In this document: positions 20,848 through 35,678 of the stretch, piece by piece | Position numbering within the stretch: the stretch's first letter is position 1 | Layout: the number at the start of each line of letters is the position of its first letter | From: Lateolabrax maculatus | Lineage: Eukaryota; Chordata; Actinopteri; Acropomatiformes; Lateolabracidae | DNA: 64,000 bases | Assembly (NCBI GenBank): GCA_031216445.1 | Contig: CM062197.1 | Coordinates: 26,252,001-26,316,000, forward strand | Direction: 5' to 3' | Program-made: the position numbers and the translations under genes | The notes under the pieces: generated by a model | Told to the model about the DNA's origin: nothing | The model's input: the letters and a program-made list of their open reading frames with translations, nothing else | The model's database searches: none

Positions 20848-23800
20848 TTTTGCAAGGAAGGTTTTTTTCTGTTGCTCTGGTATTTCAAGTCTGATACTGC
20901 ATGTTAGTGTTTTTGTTTTTTGTTTCTATTTTGCCGGGCTTGATGCTAAAATGATCTTTTCTTTTCAGATTTTTCAAGAAGACAAAAAACTTCCTATGCA
21001 GTGGTTGTGTAAGTACTGCACATTTTGTGCTGAAAAGAGGTGCTTCTTACTTAAGCATTACCGCTTAAAACACGGGTGCCACACTCGAATATCACCACTA
21101 CCGTGCCTTTATAAGGAGTGCCTGTGCACATTTAAATCTTTCAATGCACTCAAAGTCCACTTATCAACATGGCACACTCAAAAGGACCTGGGGAACGTGG
21201 GTGAAACTGCTTTCCATTGTCAGCTGTGTGACTTTGTGGAGCCTTGCACTGGAGCTGACTTTTTTACCCATTTACGAAGACATTTGAAGCTGAAGCAAAA
21301 GGTTTCCTGTCCATATCAAGGCTGTAGCTTTCAGAGCAATGTTTATTCAACCTTTAATGCACATAAAAGCAAAGAACATCAAGACCACAATAAGATGGCA
21401 TTCAAACCTGAAATTGTGTCACATAATGTACTTGAGGTACCTCCACCTAATATAAATATTCAACCTGAGGATAGTGCCCCTGAAACTGATCAGGTTGAGT
21501 TTGAGGTTACTGAGCTCAATGAAGATGTGGGAGACTTGGAGAGTCAGTTGGAACATAATGTAGCTGCTGTTTTTCTGAAAATGTCATCGATTCTTAACAT
21601 CTCTGAAAATGCCCTGCAAGAAGTTATAGAGCAGATCAACCAAATTTATGTGCTTTCACAGCCATTGTTACATACCTCGGTTGGAAAAATACTAAATCAA
21701 CATTGTGGAGATGTTGAGGACTCTTAAGTGAGTGAGATAGCTAAAGTATTTACTGAGAATAATGTATTCCTGAAATTCACTTCTACTAGGGGGTCATTGT
21801 CAACCACTAGCAAGCGAACATCATACATTTGAAAAGAATTCTCAGTGGTGACGCCTATTGAGTTTGTCCTAAAAAATGACAGGCAGACAGTTGTGTATAT
21901 CCCCATACTAAAAATGCTGCAGACATTACTAAACAATGGAGAAATTTTAGATAAGGCCATGTCATCTGAGACAAATTTGTCACAAGGATACAGATCTCAC
22001 AGGGATGGTTACCGGTTTAAAGACAATTCTCTCTTGACAGAGGAAGAATTCAGGATTGCTCTTTTCTTGTACATAGATGATTTTGAGGTGGCTAAGCCCT
22101 TGGGAACCTCCAGAAAGAAACACAAGCTGCCATCTACTGGGTACTTGGAAATCTACACCCTAAATATCGCTCCTCTCTTCATTCCATTCAGCTTGCTCTA
22201 CTCATCATCGCTGAAGATGATATCAGGAAGTTGACTTTAAATGAGAGACCACAGTCTATTGAAGAATTAAAAGTGCAACTGGTAGATAAACTGTCACTGC
22301 AGTATGACTTTAAACTGCAGTATGAAGATCAAGACTTCCATAATGCCCTCTGCAATTTGACTGAAATAACTGATTTACCTGAAAGAGCTACGCTCAAAAT
22401 CATCCCTCTTGTGACTCTCCATTTAACCGCATTGTCATCACCCACCACAACATCAGACACTGAGTGCAGCACAGCAGACACTGAGATCCTGTCGACAGGA
22501 AGAGCATCACCATCGCTAAGACAACAGTGGCCAGATTTCTTTGACATACCCAATTTCTCAGTTGATGTTGACTATAGACTCAGACAGGCAGATCTTGCCT
22601 TTATGAAGGATGGAACACGTATGACTCTACCACGAGATATGAAGCATGACATACTAGAAAAGCTTGCTGAGACGATGTACAGTTTCAAGGCTTACCCTAA
22701 AGATGATGACTTCAGCAGTGTTGCAAAAGCACTAATTAGCAAACACCCCTGCCTCACTGAGCCTGGACCACACAGATGGTATGGCTGGAAAAACAGCCTT
22801 AAATTATCGCACAAAGCTTCAAAAAGCTGGATGTGAGGATGTAGCAATCAATGGAGGCAAAAGAAGTAAAGGCAACCCAGAAGGAGAATCCTCAAGCAAG
22901 AATTTCAAACGGCCAAAAAGAGGTGAAGCAAACTACCTACCTAACTTACCTGAAGGACATGATGAAACAAGCCTTGAAAATGCCAGAAAGGTTCTCGTGG
23001 AAGAAATGAAGAAGAAACAACCCAATGGCACTCTCATCTCACAAATGATGGACCAATCATTCCCACTACGCAGACAAGAAATTGTAGAAAAGGAACCTGC
23101 TGTACAGAACATTGTTGAACGATGGCCAGCACTCTTCACAGACAGGTAAACTATTTTTGTTCTCAACCAATAAAATAATGCCTATCAAAAAGAAATTCAA
23201 GGTGTGTGGCTAGAAATCCAAACACACTTGTTGGAATGTTAACACTTCTGCCATCTCTCCATCCCTACCCACCCCTCTCTCTACTTTTCAGGTGTTTGCT
23301 GAGTTCAACAGAATCGCAAGTAAGAATCTTGAGGGAGACTTCTTTGAGGCTCTGGACCAGTATACCCCACGTTTCATTGAACTTTTCAAAACAAGAAGGG
23401 GAACTGTTGGCCAGAAGCTCAGTGAGCTGATGCAGCACATGAGCTGGATGGTAAGTAGGTTAATTTTGCTTTTGATCTGTGTGATAGTTCATCAATCAAG
23501 TTCTAAATGAGATGATCCAGCCCAACCTATTCTATTTCCTGTCTGACTTGTGCTTGTGCCTTGCAAATTACTCTGTTAACTGGTCTTTTCTCTCTCTGTG
23601 TATCATTAGACACCAGACGTGACAGTACTTCGCTCTGTTGTCCTCAAAGGCATTCCTATTTTACTTGGTGACGACTCCAGTGAATTCTTCAAGACATGCT
23701 CTGTAAGTACTTGCACATAAGAAAAAGTTTGGTCTGCATTAAAATAGAACTATATCTGTGCTGACATAGAAGATGTAATTTTATCTGCACAATATACAAT

Positions 23801-25843
23801 ATACATTTTGTACAGTGATTGATGTATTTTGTATGGCAATTCCTCCACAGCTAATCTGAGAGGTATTTAAACAGCCAGTAAATAAAAATGAAATTTGCCA
23901 CATAAACGTTGTACACATTAATTAATTGTAAATCTAAGGAGCAGGAGTCCAGGCTGAAAAGTCAGTGTCACTGTTTAAGAATATATGGACCTTGTGGACC
24001 ATAGCTTTAGTTTAATCATACCACATTTATTTTGTTGGTTATATTGTAACAATCCAGTGTGAACACATATTTAAAACCATATTCCCTAGCAAATGCTTTC
24101 AACATTAAAAATGAATGTTTAGAAGAGCATAAATTGCCATGCTGAAGAATGTGTGTGTGTGTCTTTGTAGGGTACAGCGAGAGACGAGGCCCTAGAATGC
24201 ACTGTCGGTGTGCTGACAGTTGTCAGTGAAGATAATCCTCATGAGGGTCCAAGTTCAGTAGACCTCCAGCCCATCTCCACTGCCATCATTCTGGAGGGAG
24301 GTATCATCATGGATCATATAAAAAAACTTGCCTCAGGCAGTTTGTCTGTTATTTGGGCTAACATATGCTTTGCATTTGGATTACCCAAAATGCATGGCAA
24401 ATACACTCAACTTCATTCAGACTGTGATGCTTGGACTGGGAAAGAAAACCTCCCACCAAAACTGTTAACTTTGAAGAACAGTCTACTGGGTTAGACCAGT
24501 AAAGAGCCATCAGCTGTCAGATAGCACTTTGTAAATTATGCAGCAGTTAATGTTCTCCTGTTATCAGAGAAAGTTTTATGCTTTCATGCAACTGAGCTGG
24601 CTTGTTTATGATCTCAAAAAAAAAAAAATTCTATTAAAGTGTACCATGTTATGCTAGTATGCTAATGGTGGAAATAGCGCCACCTTGTGTTGCAAAGAGT
24701 TGTTAGATAATGTTGTCAGAAAGGAACCTAGCAAGGTTGACCTGTTTACATTTGTGTTTTGGGAAAACTTTTAATTATAGTAGTTATAATGTAGTACAAA
24801 TACAAAACCCAAGGAGTGATGTTTTTCTGTGTTGGTTTAAACCTTGGACTGATGCTCGCTTTGGGACACAAAAGCATTTGTTGTACTTTCAGTTTTGATC
24901 AGAAATGCAATGATTTTGCATGCACTGAAGTCCTGTAATTATCAGGTGTTTACCTGTTTAATATTGTGAGACTGTTACATGCATAGAATTAGCTCACAAA
25001 AATGTGGTTTTATTTTTGCCATGTCCATGTCATGTTCTACAGTCAAATCAAACCACAAGTTTGTTGTTTAGCTGCTGTTTTGTACTTGAATGTACAAGAA
25101 AGTGATACTTGGGAACAGAACACTTGAGGCTGAATAATAGATTTAATGCATATTGTTATTACAATAGCCTAACAGACATAGATCACACTATGAGCAATTT
25201 TGCAACTAGCTTTAAAATACATTAAATATGACAAGAGGATAGAGAACAGTCATTTTATTGTTTATTGTAAGGTTATTACATGAGTGATAAAACACACATT
25301 TTATATTGGAGAATTGGAATCAAAAGTAACAATATCGAACATTTATTGTTCAGTCTAGATCTGTCAGTGATGCAATTATTTTTTTAATAAATGTTGTAAT
25401 GCAGCTGAACAAACCCAGTGAGTGTTCTTTTAAAGTATATGTTTGTGGTGTTTTTCCCTTTATTAGGTAATAACAGCTAAAATAGATAAGAAATGGGAGA
25501 AGGACAAGGACCCATTCAAGGAAATTGGTTTGTTTAATTTAACTGAACTGAAATGAACTGAAAAAAAATGAGTGAGTAGTAAGTAGTAGGTATCATAATT
25601 CTAAGTGGGGTTAAATTTGTATCAAGCAGTCCACACAAAATGAAAAAAATAAGTTAACACTAAGCATGGCTATTAAGTTACATGAACTTTTTTTTTTTTT
25701 TTTAGTTGTACTACTTGATTTGGTACTGCACACTTAAAATAAACAAGCTTTTCTAACTCACTATTCTTAAGATTACTTTGCTTAATTTGCAACGAGTTTG
25801 CATACTTTTTTTAAGTAAGGTCAACTAATTAGATTTTACAGTG
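20848..25843 (+). mobile_element. left-truncated gene-carrying segment, copy 3
   Basis: Begins at the same integrase-intron junction as 3551 and ends with TTTACAGTG at 25843, followed by AGTA. Confidence 0.65.
20969..24494 (+). pseudogene. zinc-finger/SAMD3-like fusion gene, copy 3 (no promoter region)
   Basis: Exons are 20969-23145, 23292-23450, 23610-23702 and 24171-24494; likely start ATG at 20996. In-frame stops are at 21725-21727 and 21830-21832. All four fingers keep their zinc ligands. Private changes compared with copy 1 are Ile-to-Phe in the SSKNFKRP block near 22905 and Tyr-to-Asn near 24360 in the last exon, both shared with copy 6. Confidence 0.75.
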
Positions 25844-26700
25844 AGTATACGTACACACGTCTCCCGCAGAGCTATGTTGAAAGTCCCTCAATATTCAGTC
25901 GAGTATTGGCTAATGACCTGCAACACCTAGACGTGTCCAGTACAGTACTACAATATGTAGATGATCTCTTGATATGTAGCACCTCCAAAGCTCAATGTGC
26001 ACAAGACTCAGTCTCAGCCCTGATGGCTTTAGAAAAGGGGGCTCACAAGGTGAGTAAAAATAAATTACAGTTTTGCCAGACACAGGTTGAATACTTAGGT
26101 AGACAACTCTGTGGCACTAAATGAGCTATAGTGCCCTCACAAATTGAGGCAGTATCGAAAGCTCCCAAACCACAAACGGTGAGACACATGTCGTCATTTC
26201 TGCCATCTCAGCTTTACTAGAAGCCATACACCATCCAAAAGTGTTAGCCATCATTAAATGCGTAGCTCATCAAAAAACGAATTCCCTGATAGCTAAAGGC
26301 AACAACTTAGCAGATGAAGCCGCAAAACGCATAGCTACACCCACCTGTATAGGACCACTGCTAGTAGCTGGAGATTGTGAACCACTAACAAACTTATATA
26401 TATATATATATATATGAGCTATATATATGTGCTGCTATATAATAGCAGCACAACATCAGGCAAGTCCATATGCACATTCTGTATGGGCAAAAAGGGGGGC
26501 AAGTATAATCACTGAAGAAGGTCCATCACATGGGCTATGGCGAAGTGCACATGGACATATTGTCCTCCCAACATCTTTGGTACAGGTTGCTACACGTAGT
26601 GCGCATGGTCAGGACCATTGCACAAGTGGGGAGGTGTTGAGACGCCTTCAAGCAGTCTGGTGGTCACCATTTTTCCGACCTGCGTTTGTAGCTGAGACAA
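25844..26700 (+). mobile_element. ERV pol remnant, short type, unit 4
   Basis: Matches 2694-3550 throughout as far as read by eye, including the short TA run (26395-26415) and CTAACA in place of CTGACA just before it. RT palm open 25906-26124; integrase start 26427-26700. Confidence 0.75.
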
Positions 26701-29700
26701 TTTTGCAAGGAAGGTTTTTTTCTGTTGCTCTGGTATTTCAAGTCTGATACTGCATGTTAGTGTTTTTGTTTTTTGTTTCTATTTTGCCGGGCTTGATGCT
26801 AAAATGATCTTTTCTTTTCAGATTTTTCAAGAAGACAAAAAACTTCCTATGCAGTGGTTGTGTAAGTACTGCACATTTTGTGCTGAAAAGAGGTGCTTCT
26901 TACTTAAGCATTACCGCTTAAAACACGGGTGCCACACTCGAATATCACCACTACCGTGCCTTTATAAGGAGTGCCTGTGCACATTTAAATCTTTCAATGC
27001 ACTCAAAGTCCACTTATCAACATGGCACACTCAAAAGGACCTGGGGAACGTGGGTGAAACTGCTTTCCATTGTCAGCTGTGTGACTTTGTGGAGCCTTGC
27101 ACTGGAGCTGACTTTTTTACCCATTTACGAAGACATTTGAAGCTGAAGCAAAAGGTTTCCTGTCCATATCAAGGCTGTAGCTTTCAGAGCAATGTTTATT
27201 CAACCTTTAATGCACATAAAAGCAAAGAACATCAAGACCACAATAAGATGGCATTCAAACCTGAAATTGTGTCACATAATGTACTTGAGGTACCTCCACC
27301 TAATATAAATATTCAACCTGAGGATAGTGCCCCTGAAACTGATCAGGTTGAGTTTGAGGTTACTGAGCTCAATGAAGATGTGGGAGACTTGGAGAGTCAG
27401 TTGGAACATAATGTAGCTGCTGTTTTTCTGAAAATGTCATCGATTCTTAACATCTCTGAAAATGCCCTGCAAGAAGTTATAGAGCAGATCAACCAAATTT
27501 ATGTGCTTTCACAGCCATTGTTACATACCTCGGTTGGAAAAATACTAAATCAACATTGTGGAGATGTTGAGGACTCTTAAGTGAGTGAGATAGCTAAAGT
27601 ATTTACTGAGAATAATGTATTCCTGAAATTCACTTCTACTAGGGGGTCATTGTCAACCACTAGCAAGCGAACATCATACATTTGAAAAGAATTCTCAGTG
27701 GTGACGCCTATTGAGTTTGTCCTAAAAAATGACAGGCAGACAGTTGTGTATATCCCCATACTAAAAATGCTGCAGACATTACTAAACAATGGAGAAATTT
27801 TACATAAGGCCATGTCATCTGAGACAAATTTGTCACAAGGATACAGATCTCACAGGGATGGTTACCGGTTTAAAGACAATTCTCTCTTGACAGAGGAAGA
27901 ATTCAGGATTGCTCTTTTCTTGTACATAGATGATTTTGAGGTGGCTAAGCCCTTGGGAACCTCCAGAAAGAAACACAAGCTGCCATCTACTGGGTACTTG
28001 GAAATCTACACCCTAAATATCGCTCCTCTCTTCATTCCATTCAGCTTGCTCTACTCATCATCGCTGAAGATGATATCAGGAAGTTGACTTTAAATGAGAG
28101 ACCACAGTCTATTGAAGAATTAAAAGTGCAACTGGTAGATAAACTGTCACTGCAGTATGACTTTAAACTGCAGTATGAAGATCAAGACTTCCATAATGCC
28201 CTCTGCAATTTGACTGAAATAACTGATTTACCTGAAAGAGCTACGCTCAAAATCATCCCTCTTGTGACTCTCCATTTAACCGCATTGTCATCACCCACCA
28301 CAACATCAGACACTGAGTGCAGCACAGCAGACACTGAGATCCTGTCGACAGGAAGAGCATCACCATCGCTAAGACAACAGTGGCCAGATTTCTTTGACAT
28401 ACCCAATTTCTCAGTTGATGTTGACTATAGACTCAGACAGGCAGATCTTGCCTTTATGAAGGATGGAACACGTATGACTCTACCACGAGATATGAAGCAT
28501 GACATACTAGAAAAGCTTGCTGAGACGATGTACAGTTTCAAGGCTTACCCTAAAGATGATGACTTCAGCAGTGTTGCAAAAGCACTAATTAGCAAACACC
28601 CCTGCCTCACTGAGCCTGGACCACACAGATGGTATGGCTGGAAAAACAGCCTTAAATTATCGCACAAAGCTTCAAAAAGCTGGATGTGAGGATGTAGCAA
28701 TCAATGGAGGCAAAAGAAGTAAAGGCAACCCAGAAGGAGAACCCTCAAGCAAGAATATCAAACGGCCAAAAAGAGGTGAAGCAAACTACCTACCTAACTT
28801 ACCTGAAGGACATGATGAAACAAGCCTTGAAAATGCCAGAAAGGTTCTCGTGGAAGAAATGAAGAAGAAACAACCCAATGGCACTCTCATCTCACAAATG
28901 ATGGACCAATCATTCCCACTACGCAGACAAGAAATTGTAGAAAAGGAACCTGCTGTACAGAACATTGTTGAACGATGGCCAGCACTCTTCACAGACAGGT
29001 AAACTATTTTTGTTCTCAACCAATAAAATAATGCCTATCAAAAAGAAATTCAAGGTGTGTGGCTAGAAATCCAAACACACTTGTTGGAATGTTAACACTT
29101 CTGCCATCTCTCCATCCCTACCCACCCCTATCTCTACTTTTCAGGTGTTTGCTGAGTTCAACAGAATCGCAAGTAAGAATCTTGAGGGAGACTTCTTTGA
29201 GGCTCTGGACCAGTATACCCCACGTTTCATTGAACTTTTCAAAACAAGAAGGGGAACTGTTGGCCAGAAGCTCAGTGAGCTGATGCAGCACATGAGCTGG
29301 ATGGTAAGTAGGTTAATTTTGCTTTTGATCTGTGTGATAGTTCATCAATCAAGTTCTAAATGAGATGATCCAGCCCAACCTATTCTATTTCCTGTCTGAC
29401 TTGTGCTTGTGCCTTGCAAATTACTCTGTTAACTGGTCTTTTCTCTCTCTGTGTATCATTAGACACCAGACGTGACAGTACTTCGCTCTGTTGTCCTCAA
29501 AGGCATTCCTATTTTACTTGGTGACGACTCCAGTGAATTCTTCAAGACATGCTCTGTAAGTACTTGCACATAAGAAAAAGTTTGGTCTGCATTAAAATAG
29601 AACTATATCTGTGCTGACATAGAAGATGTAATTTTATCTGCACAATATACAATATACATTTTGTACAGTGATTGATGTATTTTGTATGGCAATTCCTCCA

Positions 29701-31698
29701 CAGCTAATCTGAGAGGTATTTAAACAGCCAGTAAATAAAAATGAAATTTGCCACATAAACGTTGTACACATTAATTAATTGTAAATCTAAGGAGCAGGAG
29801 TCCAGGCTGAAAAGTCAGTGTCACTGTTTAAGAATATATGGACCTTGTGGACCATAGCTTTAGTTTAATCATACCACATTTATTTTGTTGGTTATATTGT
29901 AACAATCCAGTGTGAACACATATTTAAAACCATATTCCCTAGCAAATGCTTTCAACATTAAAAATGAATGTTTAGAAGAGCATAAATTGCCATGCTGAAG
30001 AATGTGTGTGTGTGTCTTTGTAGGGTACAGCGAGAGACGAGGCCCTAGAATGCACTGTCGGTGTGCTGACAGTTGTCAGTGAAGATAATCCTCATGAGGG
30101 TCCAAGTTCAGTAGACCTCCAGCCCATCTCCACTGCCATCATTCTGGAGGGAGGTATCATCATGGATCATATAAAAAAACTTGCCTCAGGCAGTTTGTCT
30201 GTTATTTGGGCTTACATATGCTTTGCATTTGGATTACCCAAAATGCATGGCAAATACACTCAACTTCATTCAGACTGTGATGCTTGGACTGGGAAAGAAA
30301 ACCTCCCACCAAAACTGTTAACTTTGAAGAACAGTCTACTGGGTTAGACCAGTAAAGAGCCATCAGCTGTCAGATAGCACTTTGTAAATTATGCAGCAGT
30401 TAATGTTCTCCTGTTATCAGAGAAAGTTTTATGCTTTCATGCAACTGAGCTGGCTTGTTTATGATCTCAAAAAAAAAAAAAATTCTATTAAAGTGTACCA
30501 TGTTATGCTAGTATGCTAATGGTGGAAATAGCGCCACCTTGTGTTGCAAAGAGTTGTTAGATAATGTTGTCAGAAAGGAACCTAGCAAGGTTGACCTGTT
30601 TACATTTGTGTTTTGGGAAAACTTTTAATTATAGTAGTTATAATGTAGTACAAATACAAAACCCAAGGAGTGATGTTTTTCTGTGTTGGTTTAAACCTTG
30701 GACTGATGCTCGCTTTGGGACACAAAAGCATTTGTTGTACTTTCAGTTTTGATCAGAAATGCAATGATTTTGCATGCACTGAAGTCCTGTAATTATCAGG
30801 TGTTTACCTGTTTAATATTGTGAGACTGTTACATGCATAGAATTAGCTCACAAAAATGTGGTTTTATTTTTGCCATGTCCATGTCATGTTCTACAGTCAA
30901 ATCAAACCACAAGTTTGTTGTTTAGCTGCTGTTTTGTACTTGAATGTACAAGAAAGTGATACTTGGGAACAGAACACTTGAGGCTGAATAATAGATTTAA
31001 TGCATATTGTTATTACAATAGCCTAACAGACATAGATCACACTATGAGCAATTTTGCAACTAGCTTTAAAATACATTAAATATGACAAGAGGATAGAGAA
31101 CAGTCATTTTATTGTTTATTGTAAGGTTATTACATGAGTGATAAAACACACATTTTATATTGGAGAATTGGAATCAAAAGTAACAATATCGAACATTTAT
31201 TGTTCAGTCTAGATCTGTCAGTGATGCAATTATTTTTTTAATAAATGTTGTAATGCAGCTGAACAAACCCAGTGAGTGTTCTTTTAAAGTATATGTTTGT
31301 GGTGTTTTTCCCTTTATTAGGTAATAACAGCTAAAATAGATAAGAAATGGGAGAAGGACAAGGACCCATTCAAGGAAATTGGTTTGTTTAATTTAACTGA
31401 ACTGAAATGAACTGAAAAAAAATGAGTGAGTAGTAAGTAGTAGGTATCATAATTCTAAGTGGGGTTAAATTTGTATCAAGCAGTCCACACAAAATGAAAA
31501 AATTAAGTTAACACTAAGCATGGCTATTAAGTTACATGAACTTTTTTTTTTTTTTTTTAGTTGTACTACTTGATTTGGTACTGCACACTTAAAATAAACA
31601 AGCTTTTCTAACTCACTATTCTTAAGATTACTTTGCTTAATTTGCAACGAGTTTGCATACTTTTTTTAAGTAAGGTCAACTAATTAGATTTTACAGTG
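26701..31698 (+). mobile_element. left-truncated gene-carrying segment, copy 4
   Basis: Same junction as 3551; right terminus ends at 31698 followed by AGTA. It is the counterpart of copy 1, one 23.15-kb block further on. Confidence 0.65.
26822..30347 (+). pseudogene. zinc-finger/SAMD3-like fusion gene, copy 4 (no promoter region)
   Basis: Exons are 26822-28998, 29145-29303, 29463-29555 and 30024-30347; likely start ATG at 26849; stops at 27578-27580 and 27683-27685. The predicted peptides match copy 1, including the variants ILHKAMSS and EGEPSSKN that other copies lack. Confidence 0.75.
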
Positions 31699-32247
31699 AG
31701 TATACGTACACACGTCTCCCGCAGAGCTATGTTGAAAGTCCCTCAATATTCAGTCGAGTATTGGCTAATGACCTGCAACACCTAGACGTGTCCAGTACAG
31801 TACTACAATATGTAGATGATCTCTTGATATGTAGCACCTCCAAAGCTCAATGTGCACAAGACTCAGTCTCAGCCCTGATGGCTTTAGAAAAGGGGGCTCA
31901 CAAGGTGAGTAAAAATAAATTACAGTTTTGCCAGACACAGGTTGAATACTTAGGTAGACAACTCTGTGGCACTAAATGAGCTATAGTGCCCTCACAAATT
32001 GAGGCAGTATCGAAAGCTCCCAAACCACAAACGGTGAGACACATGTCGTCATTTCTGCCATCTCAGCTTTACTAGAAGCCATACACCATCCAAAAGTGTT
32101 AGCCATCATTAAATGCGTAGCTCATCAAAAAACGAATTCCCTGATAGCTAAAGGCAACAACTTAGCAGATGAAGCCGCAAAACGCATAGCTACACCCACC
32201 TGTATAGGACCACTGCTAGTAGCTGGAGATTGTGAACCACTGACAAA

Positions 32248-32305
<58 letters not shown>

Positions 32306-33290
32306 CTATATATATGTGCTGCTATATAATAGCAGCACAACATCAGGCAAGTCCATATGCACATTCTGTATGGGCAAAAAGGGGGGCAAGTATAATCACT
32401 GAAGAAGGTCCATCACATGGGCTATGGCGAAGTGCACATGGACATATTGTCCTCCCAACATCTTTGGTACAGGTTGCTACACGTAGTGCGCATGGTCAGG
32501 ACCATTGCACAAGTGGGGAGGTGTTGAGACGCCTTCAAGCAGTCTGGTGGTCACCATTTTTCCGACCTGCGTTTGTAGCTGAGACAATAAAAAAAGCCCT
32601 AAAAATGCTAGGAATCAAACAGAAGTTCAGATGTGTGTATCACCCACAGTCACAGAGAGTAGTGGAAAGGGCAAATGGCATGCTAAAAGCAAAACTTGCA
32701 AAAATTAGAGCAGACAGTCAGTATAAAATCAATTGGGTAGATGCATTGCCACTTGCTTTGATGGCTATACGAACACTAACTAACACTAACACTAAGCTAA
32801 GAGACTAACACATCTAATACCACACGAGGCACTTACAGGGAGACCGATGCCGGTTCCCTTTTGTAGAGGGCCGTATGCGAGCAATGTGAACGAGAACTAA
32901 CATGCTACCTACGACACCTAACGCAAATACACAAAGCTGTGCTCCAACAGGTAAAAGCTGTGTCTGAGGACAGAGACGCTGACATTCCAGAGCAGCTAAG
33001 GAGAGTTGAACCTGGAGACTGGGTCTACGTAAAGGTGTTCAAACGAAAGTGGGACCAACCAAGGTGAGAAGGACCCTTTAAGGTTATCCTAACTACCCCA
33101 ACTGCGCTGAAAGTAGAGGGTAAGAAATGTTGGTTCCATTTAAACCATTGCTGCAGAGCGAGGGATCCAGGTGAGACAGCAAGGGCACAGCACGATCCAG
33201 AAAGGGACGGTGAAGCCTCCCAACTGGAAGATAGACAGCTTCAAGATCCAAGGACAAAGATGATCACAGAGACTGGCTGAGAGGAGGAGT
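31699..33290 (+). mobile_element. ERV pol 3' half with integrase C-terminus, unit 5
   Basis: Counterpart of 8549-10140: RT palm open 31761-31979, RNase H tail from 32096, TA run 32250-32302, integrase frame 32314-32808, then the broken SH3-like domain. A possible env remnant follows at about 33320-33520 with the early stop seen in unit 2. I noticed no difference from unit 2. Confidence 0.7.
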
Positions 33291-33529
33291 ACCAGTAAAC
33301 AACGTAATCACACTCACGTATATAAAGTCAGCTCAATACAATCAAACATTGACATTAGGACCAGAAGGCATAAAAATAGACACGCATGTGGTTCACAGAC
33401 AATGCCTATAAGAAGGGACAGTGATGGTAGTGGTACAATGTTCACGAAATCAATGCACATAGATAAACCTACACCAAACCATGACAGCTGAAGAAGCAAC
33501 CAAATTGACCCAAATTTAAGTAAAATGAG

Positions 33530-33999
33530 GTGTCTGAGCTGAGAGATGTCTCTCCCATGTGTGTCCAATGTTTAGATACTTGTGTGGATCCAATGTTTAG
33601 ATACTTGTGTGGGAAATGTTTAGATAAGCCTATGTCCAAGGTCTGGCTACTTTCATAGATGGGTGCCCCTTGGGGGTTGTTTTCCTAAAGTTCCAAAGAG
33701 ATGAGATCAGTTTCAACCTGAACTATAGGTTCCACCTTCCCTTTCTGTAAAATAGCCATGTATGGTTATGAGGTTGGCTCTGAGCCTATCTTGTCACCAC
33801 ACATTAGCTATACCATGAGGCTTTAAAAGGTGTAGTTTGAGTGGAAAACGGGGGAGATTCACATTGGCTTCGGCTCTTCTCACAGGCAATCCATGGTGCT
33901 TGTTTTGACGCTGTACTTTTTGTAATAAACCTTTTTATACAACTAAGTCGGTGTCAGCGGAGATTCCTTCATCATCATCACATCATCGCTACAGAAGAT
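33530..33999 (+). mobile_element. ERV long terminal repeat, unit 5 (borders approximate)
   Basis: Same layout as 10380-10849, with direct repeats near 33565-33626, TTTAAAAG at 33822-33829 and AATAAA at 33924-33929. Confidence 0.55.
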
Positions 34000-34611
34000 A
34001 CAACACAGCCAACCCCTCTCAGACAGCTAAGGTCGCAAAAGGAGGAAGCATTTAGGAGTGGAGACAGAAGCAGGTTCAAAGAGGCAAAGTACAGGTTTAG
34101 CAAGGAGGTGAGGGGAGCTAAACGACTGTATTCTGAGAAACTCCAACACCAGTTCTCAGCCAAGGACTCTGCTTCTGTCTGGAAGGGGCTCAGAGAGCTC
34201 ACCCATTACAAACCCAGAGCCCCCCACTCTGCTAACGACTTGCGCCTTTCCAACAATCTGAACAAGTTCTACTGTCGTTTCGAAAGACAATGGGACAGTC
34301 CAGACACAATCCCCTGGGACTCCATCCACCAGCCCCAGGCCACCAGCTTCACCTCTCCCACCACTGCAGGGGCCTGGGCCTCTCCACAACTTCAAACCTC
34401 AGAGGCCCCCTTCCCGTCCACAGTGACACCTCTCTCAATCCTGGAGAGGGATGTTAACAGACAATACAAGAGACAGAACCTCCACAAAGCAGCCGGGCCA
34501 GACTCTGTCTCTCCATCCACCCTGAAGCACTGTGCTGACCAGCTGTCTCTGGTGTTCACAGATATCTTTAACACTTCACTGGAGATATCCCACATACCAG
34601 CCTGCTTCAAA
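34000..34611 (+). mobile_element. LINE reverse-transcriptase fragment, unit 5
   Basis: Counterpart of 10850-11461, with the same predicted peptide. Confidence 0.7.
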
Positions 34612-35678
34612 TGTTCCAGCAAGAGATACTGTAAGACTTAGAGCACACTGGCAGACGAAGAGAAAGACAAAAGACACTCACATATGTGCAGCCTGCAGTA
34701 TACTGGATCCAATGGCCAGCTGACTCAGAACTTGCACACCAATGGAGTGTGTGAAAAGCCTGGATACAGAAAGAACTGCCCACAGCACAAGAACCACGAC
34801 TGCCGCTGCACTGCACTCTGATGTATGATGAGACTCAGCAACATACTGACTACAAAGAATGCTGGACAGAGTTGATTACAGGCAAAATATTATCTGTAAT
34901 ATGTCAAGACCTGTATGTTGGACCACAAGGACCAGCAGCAGCAGTTACTCTACCACCAGAACTACGTCCCTGGTTTCAAGTCACCAGCTCCGTCCCACAT
35001 GTTACACTCCTGATAGCTAATCGACATGAATCACGTGACCTAGGACCGATGGTGAAGGCAGCACTACAAGTGACTGTATGGAAACCAACTCAGAACACGC
35101 ATGTGCAGTCATCCTCCGATGGACAATATGTGAAAATATTTCTGCGAGCATATGACAAAGGAACAAGAGCCCAAGTGCTACTAAGTCAGAGATTCCCTAC
35201 TCAACTGCCACTCTCAGAAGAACATAGTGTGCTACTACATCAGATACCACATGAGTTATGGTCACATCATAAAACAGATGTAGGGCTAGTTAGGTCAGCA
35301 CAGCCAGTTCACATCAAAGCAAAAGAGGGCATTGTGTTGCCATACCAAAAACAATATCCCATGAAACCACACCAAATAGCAGGTATAAGACCCACCATCA
35401 AGGGCTTGGTAGCAGCAGGTGTGTTAAAACCAACAAAAAGTCTGTGTAATACACCAACTTGTCCAATAAAACAAAATAAACTCTAGTGACTATCGATTGG
35501 TGCATGATTTGTGCGCCATTAATTCCACTGTAGATGCAGAAGTACCTGTGGTTCCAGACCCACATACTTTGCTTTCTAATATCCCACATGACGCCTGTTG
35601 GTACACAGCATTTGTTAGTGTGCCATTACACCCAGATTCACAGTATCTGTTTGCTTTTACATATCAAGGACAGCAGTA
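34612..35678 (+). mobile_element. ERV nucleocapsid-like remnant and pol 5' half, unit 5
   Basis: Degenerate zinc-knuckle stretch near 34748-34781, pre-RT and RT N-terminal frame 34821-35486, then the second RT frame 35497-35678, ending where the next gene segment begins. Carries Arg in ANRHESRD like unit 2; units 7 and 8 have Gly. Confidence 0.65.
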